Assembly: GCF_013214175.1 (NCBI RefSeq)
Contig: NZ_JABSPA010000002.1
Location: 372,001 to 436,000, forward strand
DNA from: Colwellia sp.
GTDB taxonomy: Bacteria > Pseudomonadota > Gammaproteobacteria > Enterobacterales > Alteromonadaceae
Length of the DNA stretch: 64,000 nucleotides
Direction: 5' to 3'
How positions within the stretch are numbered: the first letter of the stretch is position 1; every line of letters starts with the position of its first letter. The notes beneath the pieces are model-generated. The model searched no databases. It was not told where the DNA came from and saw nothing but the letters and a program-made list of their open reading frames with translations. This document shows positions 58,601-64,000 of this stretch, in pieces. Made by a program: the position numbers and the translations under genes.

Positions 58601-58671
58601 AAATTGGACACTACGGCAGTACACTTTAAGAGAAAATTAGGTACTTATTAGCGTAAGTACAATTACTCTAA

Positions 58672-59646
58672 ATGTCGATATTAATGACTGGGTTTAACGT
58701 GAAAATTGGCTTAATAGCAGATGAATTTACTACTACATTACTAAAGTATGAACATGGATTGGAGTTAGTTTTAATAGATCCAGATTTTTGGCGAATGCAG
58801 CTATGTTGTCATCAGATTGACATACTTTTAGTGGAATCAGCTTGGCTTGGTGTAAAGGGTAAATGGCGGAAGAAAATTGCTTGTTACACCGATGTAAAAC
58901 CAGACAATACACTAGAAAAAATAACTAATTATTGCCGGAAAAAAAGTATTAAAACGGTTTTTTGGAACAAAGAAGATCCAGTGCATTTCCAACGGTTTGC
59001 ACATAACCTTGCATGGTTTGATGTCTGTTTAACTACAGAAGAGTCTCTAGTTGCAGAATATAAACAGCGTTACACACAACTAGAAACGGTGGCAGTAATG
59101 CCATTTTTCTTTCAACCGAAATTGCATAACCCCAAGCGAGGTGAGCAAGTGAATCGGCTAGCCCAAGATATAATTTTTTGTGGCGGGTTATATAAACAAG
59201 AGTTTCCGGAACGTGCAGAACGTTTACTGATGGCGATAGATGCGTTTAAAGATAAAGAGTTCACCGTATTTGATCGTTTTAATCAAGGTAATAATAGTTG
59301 GGCACAGCATAAAGGCTTTAAGCGTGAGCAAGCTTTTAATTACATTGATTCAAAAAAGTATTATCAATCAGGGCATACACACATCAATGTAAATACCTGT
59401 GATGGCTCTAAAACTATGTTTAGTAGGCGAATGTTAGAGCTTTTAGCATGTGGAACTAGGGTGATTGATATCACTAAACATAAGCACAAACATAAAGGTG
59501 TGCTAAGCCACTTAACCATACAAGCAAACAGCATTACAGATTTAAAGAAATCGCTGGATAAATCGGCCCCTGAAATTCCATTTGATTACTTGGAAGAAAA
59601 CTATTCCGTGGCTAATTTCACTAAGAAATTAAGTCATTATATTTAA
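58672..59646 (+). CDS. CgeB-like glycosyltransferase
   Basis: 324 aa resembling CgeB/DUF3880-type GT-B transferases. Typical phrases are ILLVESAWLGVKGKWRKKI, KTVFWNKEDPVHF and the C-terminal nucleotide-sugar region MFSRRMLELLACGTRVID. It lies between the capsule exporter and wecBC, so it probably adds a sugar to the capsule repeat. The donor and acceptor are unknown. The start context is weak; the tenth-codon ATG-free stretch gives no better choice. Confidence 0.75.
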   Translation: MSILMTGFNVKIGLIADEFTTTLLKYEHGLELVLIDPDFWRMQLCCHQIDILLVESAWLGVKGKWRKKIACYTDVKPDNTLEKITNYCRKKSIKTVFWNKEDPVHFQRFAHNLAWFDVCLTTEESLVAEYKQRYTQLETVAVMPFFFQPKLHNPKRGEQVNRLAQDIIFCGGLYKQEFPERAERLLMAIDAFKDKEFTVFDRFNQGNNSWAQHKGFKREQAFNYIDSKKYYQSGHTHINVNTCDGSKTMFSRRMLELLACGTRVIDITKHKHKHKGVLSHLTIQANSITDLKKSLDKSAPEIPFDYLEENYSVANFTKKLSHYI

Positions 59647-59665
59647 AGATTATTAAGGAAAGAAA

Positions 59666-60778
59666 ATGAAGATTTTATTAGTTTTTGGCACTCGACCAGA
59701 GGCAATAAAAATGTGTCCTATCATATTAGCTATGCAAGAAAACTCAGCTATTGATGTAAAGGTATGTGTAACAGGACAACATAGGGAAATGCTTGATCAA
59801 GTATTGAATTTATTTGATATCACACCTGATTTTGATTTAGATATTATGAAGCCAGGACAAGATCTTACCGACGTAACAACAGCAATATTACAAAAACTTA
59901 AAGTGATATTAGCAGACGTTAAGCCAGACCGAGTATTAGTACATGGTGATACAGCCACTTCTTTTGCAGCAACATTAGCGGCTTACTACCAGCAAATACC
60001 TGTTGGTCATGTAGAAGCGGGTTTACGCACTGGCAATCTTTATTCGCCTTGGCCTGAAGAAGGTATGCGTTGTTTAACCGGAGTATTAGCTGATCAACAC
60101 TATACCCCGACCATTGATTCACTCAAAAACTTACTCATTGAAAATGTAGCGCCGGATAATATTTTTGTCACAGGTAATTCAGTTATTGATGCTTTGGTAA
60201 GTGTTTCAGAACGTATAGAGAATAAAGAAAATATAAATAGTGAATTAGCATCTCAATTTAGCTTTATAGATAGCAGTAAAAAGCTGATTTTAGTAACAGG
60301 ACATCGCCGTGAAAACCATGGTGAAGGCTTTGAACGTATCTGCAAAGCACTTGCTGCATTAGCACAACGTGATGATGTGCAAATTGTTTATCCTGTTCAC
60401 CTTAATCCTAATGTGCAAGAGCCAGTAAATCGTAACCTTAAAGGTCTTGATAATGTCTTTCTAATCGAACCACAAGATTATCTACCTTTTGTTTACCTAA
60501 TGAAGCAAAGCTACCTGATTTTAACTGACTCAGGTGGTATTCAAGAAGAAGCGCCAAGCCTAGGTAAGCCAGTGTTGTGTATGCGTGATACCACAGAACG
60601 CCCAGCGGCAGTAACTGCAGGTACGGTAAAACTAGTAGGTACTTGCGATAAAACCATAGTCACTGAAACTACGCGTTTATTAGACGATGAACTCGCCTAT
60701 AAAGCCATGAGCCATGCTAACAATCCTTATGGTGACGGTAGAACCAGCCATCATATTATTGATGCAATCCTAAGCTAG
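59666..60778 (+). CDS. wecB: UDP-N-acetylglucosamine 2-epimerase
   Basis: 370-aa non-hydrolysing epimerase that makes UDP-ManNAc from UDP-GlcNAc. [41 protein letters not shown] and [18 protein letters not shown] are diagnostic. AAGGAAAG precedes the ATG. wecC follows after 87 bases that contain half of a CGTCAT element. In this locus it most likely feeds capsule synthesis. Confidence 0.97.
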   Translation: MKILLVFGTRPEAIKMCPIILAMQENSAIDVKVCVTGQHREMLDQVLNLFDITPDFDLDIMKPGQDLTDVTTAILQKLKVILADVKPDRVLVHGDTATSFAATLAAYYQQIPVGHVEAGLRTGNLYSPWPEEGMRCLTGVLADQHYTPTIDSLKNLLIENVAPDNIFVTGNSVIDALVSVSERIENKENINSELASQFSFIDSSKKLILVTGHRRENHGEGFERICKALAALAQRDDVQIVYPVHLNPNVQEPVNRNLKGLDNVFLIEPQDYLPFVYLMKQSYLILTDSGGIQEEAPSLGKPVLCMRDTTERPAAVTAGTVKLVGTCDKTIVTETTRLLDDELAYKAMSHANNPYGDGRTSHHIIDAILS

Positions 60779-60810
60779 CGTCATTCCCGTGGTTTCTTAA
60801 TCGGGAATCT
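60779..60810. repeat. Half CGTCAT-type element between wecB and wecC
   Basis: CGTCATTCCCG-TGGTTTCTTAA-TCGGGAAT forms one hairpin of the two-hairpin family, abutting the wecB stop codon. The second half is missing. Confidence 0.6.
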
Positions 60811-60865
60811 AAGTGTCTTATCGTAAAAGTAAATAAATTTAAGCAAAGTTAATCGAGAACAGAAA

Positions 60866-62122
60866 ATGAAGTTTGAAACAATATCAGTAATCGGATTAGG
60901 TTACATTGGCCTACCAACCGCAGCAGTTATCGCCAGTAATGGTATTCGTGTAAAAGGTGTTGATGTTAACCAACATGTGGTTGATACCATCAACCAAGGT
61001 AAAATTCATATTGTAGAACCAGGGCTTGAAGAGCTAGTAAAATGTGCCGTAGCTGATGGGAATTTAACTGCACACATAGAGCCACAAGCGGCAGATGCAT
61101 TTTTAATTGCGGTACCAACCCCTTTCAAAGGTGCTGATCACCAACCTGATTTAAAATATATTGAATCTGCGGCACGCGCTTTAGCACCGTTGCTTGAAAG
61201 AGGTAATTTAGTGGTACTTGAGTCTACCTCACCCGTTGGCGCGACAGAAAAAATGGCCGCTTGGTTAAGTGAAGCACGACCAGACTTAACATTCCCACAA
61301 CACCTTTCAGAAGAAGATAAAATAGCAGATTTCAAACCTGATATTTTTGTTGCTCACTGTCCTGAGCGTGTATTACCAGGCCAAGTTATTCGTGAACTCG
61401 TAGATAATGATCGCATTATTGGTGGCATGGATAACATGAGCACATTAGCTGCTACTACGGTTTATAAAAGCTTTGTCCATAAAGGTAACTGTATTGCGAC
61501 AAAGGCCCGTACAGCAGAAATGGCGAAGCTAACTGAAAATGCTAGTCGTGATGTACAAATTGCCTTTGCTAATGAACTTTCAATGATTTGTGATAAACAA
61601 GGAATTGACGTATGGGAGCTCATTGAACTGGCTAACCTACACCCTCGCGTAAACATTTTACAGCCTGGTGCTGGTGTTGGTGGTCACTGTATCGCGGTTG
61701 ACCCTTGGTTTATCGTTAATTCAAACCCAGAAGAAGCAAAAATCATTCATCAAGCCCGCAATACCAACGATCATAAACCAGTATGGGTACAAGAAAAAAT
61801 TGAAGCTGCAGTAAAGCATATAACCAAGCCGAAGATTGCTTGTTTAGGTTTAGCATTTAAACCAAATATTGATGATTTACGCGAAAGCCCTGCCTTAGAT
61901 ATTACCCAAAATTTAGGCTTGAAAGGTTATGACATTTTAGCCGTAGAGCCAAATATTGAAGCTTTACCTGCCAAGTTCGAGTCACTTGAAAATGTGAAGT
62001 TAGTCGACCTTAAAACTGCAGTTGCAGAAGCGGATTTGGTTGCAGTATTAGTCAAGCATCAAGAGTTTTTAGTATTGAATGCCAAAGATCTAAATATCTT
62101 AGATTTTGTTAGTGCTATTTAG
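60866..62122 (+). CDS. wecC: UDP-N-acetyl-D-mannosaminuronate dehydrogenase
   Basis: 418-aa enzyme that oxidises UDP-ManNAc to UDP-ManNAcA with NAD+. The Rossmann motif is GLGYIGLPTAAVIASNG (about 10-26). LESTSPVGATEKM, the KLTENASRDVQIAFANEL helix and the catalytic-Cys segment GAGVGGHCIAVDPWF (about 271-285) follow. GLAFKPNIDDLRESPAL marks the C-terminal domain. With wecB it forms the ManNAcA pathway for the capsule. Confidence 0.97.
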   Translation: MKFETISVIGLGYIGLPTAAVIASNGIRVKGVDVNQHVVDTINQGKIHIVEPGLEELVKCAVADGNLTAHIEPQAADAFLIAVPTPFKGADHQPDLKYIESAARALAPLLERGNLVVLESTSPVGATEKMAAWLSEARPDLTFPQHLSEEDKIADFKPDIFVAHCPERVLPGQVIRELVDNDRIIGGMDNMSTLAATTVYKSFVHKGNCIATKARTAEMAKLTENASRDVQIAFANELSMICDKQGIDVWELIELANLHPRVNILQPGAGVGGHCIAVDPWFIVNSNPEEAKIIHQARNTNDHKPVWVQEKIEAAVKHITKPKIACLGLAFKPNIDDLRESPALDITQNLGLKGYDILAVEPNIEALPAKFESLENVKLVDLKTAVAEADLVAVLVKHQEFLVLNAKDLNILDFVSAI

Positions 62123-62233
62123 TTTTAAGCGATTACGAATTATAGATAATGACCGCAATTTTTAATCTGTATACTCTTACCTATCAAGATACTAAGCACT
62201 GATTTGAATGTCTTCATCTTCGCTTAGGCACTT

Positions 62234-62272
62234 TTGAAGTAGGTCGTTTAAGGTATAAACGACCTACTTCAA
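62234..62272. other. Perfect 17-bp inverted repeat before the lyase gene
   Basis: TTGAAGTAGGTCGTTTA and its complement surround the loop AGGTA, 110 bases after wecC and 37 before the lyase start. No T-run follows. It could end or attenuate the wecBC transcript, or serve as an operator for the lyase gene. Confidence 0.6.
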
Positions 62273-62308
62273 CTCAAAAGGTAAAGCTTCGGGGAGAAAC
62301 GGATAGCT

Positions 62309-64000
62309 ATGATAAAATTTGAATGTAATAGAGGAAAAGTCCAAATATCAATTAATAAACTATTTGGGTATAAGACGTCTGTAAAGCAAGTGGATTGCAG
62401 TATAGGTCAATATAAAATTGATGGGGATATTTTCAGCTGGGAAATGTCAGCTGGTGATCCAGTAGATGGAGTGATCCAGTTTAGGGATATAAAAAAAAAT
62501 AAAAAAGACATGAAAATTGAACATGTCAAGGATATTGCAAGTGAATGTTTATATTTAGTGCAGGAAGAAATTGCAAAAGAGAAAGCTCCCGGTAAACATT
62601 TACAGGAAGAGCTTTTTTCTATTCAATTTGGAGAGAACTGCTTAGAAAGTCTAAAATCTGTTTTTATTAAAAGAAAGAAAAGCAAATACGTTGTTTTAAA
62701 CAAAGTATCGGCATTTGCAGATCACCATAAAGAAATATACTTCTATCCTGGTTACCCTGAATATCCTTTATTGTTACCTATTAACTGGGCTGAAACGACA
62801 GAGCCGTATGATAAACGGTCATGGAAATATAGTTTTAATTCGTGGGTGTTTATGGACTCATTATTGAAAGATAATGACATAGGTAAAATCAGATATGCTA
62901 TTGATTTGGCGTTAGATTGGTATGAGTTCAATATAAACCAAGTTAACTATAACAAGTTTGCATGGTATGACATGAGTGTGGCATTTAGGGCAACTAGAAT
63001 TCCATTTTTAATTGAATATGGAGTCTTATTTAACCTTATTTCAGAAGATGAATTATATAAGCTTTGTTTACTGCTAAAACTCCACATTATTGATCTTTCT
63101 GATAGCGAAAAATTAGCTCGTCATTCTAACCATGGTCTATATCAATTGGCAGGATTGTTAGCGATAAGTAATGTGCTACCGGAGCTTAGGGATGCAACAA
63201 AATTAAAAACATATGCCACATCAGAGCTTATGATAATTTTGAAAAAGGATGTTAATGAGGAAGGGCTTCACTTAGAGCACTCCCCTGCATATCACGTATA
63301 TATTACAGAAATATTCAATGCTATATCAAATGCTAAATGGATTGATAATAAAGATTTTGTCAACTTAGTTGCAGTAATGAGCAATATGGCGTCTTTACTA
63401 TTTCACCCAAATGGTCAAGTAGTTCGATTTGGAGATACACCGGAACGCTCTATACAGCAATTTAATATATCTAATGACTTTATGGATTATATATTTTCAA
63501 AAGGAGTACGGGGTAAATCACCTGAAGCGTTGCCTAGTGTATTTCCCAAAAGTGGGTATGCGTTTTTTCGAAGTAACTGGGAGAAGGGTGACTTTGAAAA
63601 TCAATCTTTCTTGGCTTTCAGTGCCGCTTTTCACAAACGGACTCATAAGCATGCGGATGACTTTAATTTTGAATGGTCTGAATTTTCACAACGGATTCTT
63701 ATTGATGCTGGCATGTATGGTTATGAGAGAGAAGCAGAAGAGAGACTATATGTTCAATCTACACGAGCACATAATTGTGTAGAAATTGATGAAGTCGATT
63801 ATAGCTTATACAATTTAGATATTTTTGGTTCAGCTATTACTGCTTGGTCAGATAACTCAGAGGTTAAAGTAGTTGAAGCCTATCTTGATCGCAAACGATT
63901 TTTTAAAACAGAGCATTGCCGTATTCTATTTTTTAAACCAGGGCACTGGTTAGTTGTAATAGATGAATTAAACAGTTCTATAAAGCATCAATTTACTCAA
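62309..64000 (+). CDS. Heparinase II/III family lyase (partial, runs off the window)
   Basis: 564 codons are open from the ATG at 62309 to the window end, with no stop. The layout is that of heparinase II/III-type polysaccharide lyases: an N-terminal alpha/alpha toroid with RHSNHGLYQLAGLLAISN and EGLHLEHSPAYHVYI, then a beta-sandwich starting FPKSGYAFFRSNW and containing KRTHKHADDFNFEWSEF and RAHNCVEID. No signal peptide is seen, unlike secreted lyases. Beside wecBC and the kps exporter it may trim the capsule polymer or belong to its synthesis locus. The substrate is not deducible from sequence. Confidence 0.85.
   Translation, partial: MIKFECNRGKVQISINKLFGYKTSVKQVDCSIGQYKIDGDIFSWEMSAGDPVDGVIQFRDIKKNKKDMKIEHVKDIASECLYLVQEEIAKEKAPGKHLQEELFSIQFGENCLESLKSVFIKRKKSKYVVLNKVSAFADHHKEIYFYPGYPEYPLLLPINWAETTEPYDKRSWKYSFNSWVFMDSLLKDNDIGKIRYAIDLALDWYEFNINQVNYNKFAWYDMSVAFRATRIPFLIEYGVLFNLISEDELYKLCLLLKLHIIDLSDSEKLARHSNHGLYQLAGLLAISNVLPELRDATKLKTYATSELMIILKKDVNEEGLHLEHSPAYHVYITEIFNAISNAKWIDNKDFVNLVAVMSNMASLLFHPNGQVVRFGDTPERSIQQFNISNDFMDYIFSKGVRGKSPEALPSVFPKSGYAFFRSNWEKGDFENQSFLAFSAAFHKRTHKHADDFNFEWSEFSQRILIDAGMYGYEREAEERLYVQSTRAHNCVEIDEVDYSLYNLDIFGSAITAWSDNSEVKVVEAYLDRKRFFKTEHCRILFFKPGHWLVVIDELNSSIKHQFTQ

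Overview
This window looks like a chromosomal piece of a marine gammaproteobacterium of the Alteromonadales. Colwellia is my best guess. The reasons are the low-GC, T/A-rich codon use, gammaproteobacterial lengths of the core proteins (RpoB 1342 aa, RpoC 1407 aa), a NavBac-type sodium channel, a PEP-CTERM protein, an AcuI-type acrylyl-CoA reductase, and many short palindromic intergenic elements. The genus rests on recalled family and gene-order knowledge, not on a search.

Layout. (1) 1-2300: a bacterial voltage-gated Na+ channel gene (minus) and an OmpA-type envelope protein. (2) 2371-18826: the transcription/translation core, rplK-rplA, rplJ-rplL-rpoB-rpoC, then the str operon rpsL-rpsG-fusA-tuf. 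Its promoters, L10 leader, rplL-rpoB attenuator and terminators are visible. secE-nusG are not upstream of rplK. (3) 19077-27050: epmA, a PEP-CTERM protein behind a sigma-54-like promoter, a hairpin-rich stretch without genes, the assimilatory sulfate-reduction operon cysJ-cysI-cysH (minus), and a lytic transglycosylase. (4) 27167-35156: a PCu(A)C copper chaperone/DUF2333/TIGR04219-like operon, an enoyl-CoA hydratase, a phage-shock operon (small exported protein, pspA, pspC, membrane protein) behind a strong sigma-54 promoter candidate, a TetR-acuI pair with two matching operators, and a nitroreductase. (5) 35459-44617: murB-birA-coaX, mtnN, a divergent CbiB-like protein, a TRIC-family channel, and several envelope and lipid genes. 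(6) 44899-48575: nosD-nosF-nosY-nosL (minus), the copper-site maturation set of nitrous oxide reductase, without nosZ or nosR beside it. (7) 48830-64000: a PagL-like outer-membrane protein and an ABC-transporter (group 2 type) capsule locus, kpsC (minus) and kpsS-kpsM-kpsT-kpsE-kpsD (plus), followed by a CgeB-like glycosyltransferase, wecB, wecC and the start of a heparinase II/III-family lyase that runs off the window.

How the genes work together. KpsC and KpsS would build the poly-Kdo lipid linker. KpsM and KpsT form the ABC exporter, and KpsE and KpsD bridge the periplasm and outer membrane. WecB and WecC supply UDP-ManNAcA, so the capsule probably contains ManNAcA. The heparinase-like lyase is a candidate for trimming or degrading it.

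Most unusual structure. The capsule operon carries scars. The kpsS/kpsM junction is duplicated 342 bp apart around an inserted sequence, and a second copy of that inserted sequence lies downstream of kpsD. kpsM and kpsT are separated by an array of 77-bp two-hairpin elements, relatives of which are scattered through the window. I saw no CRISPR array, tRNA, rRNA, intact insertion sequence or prophage.
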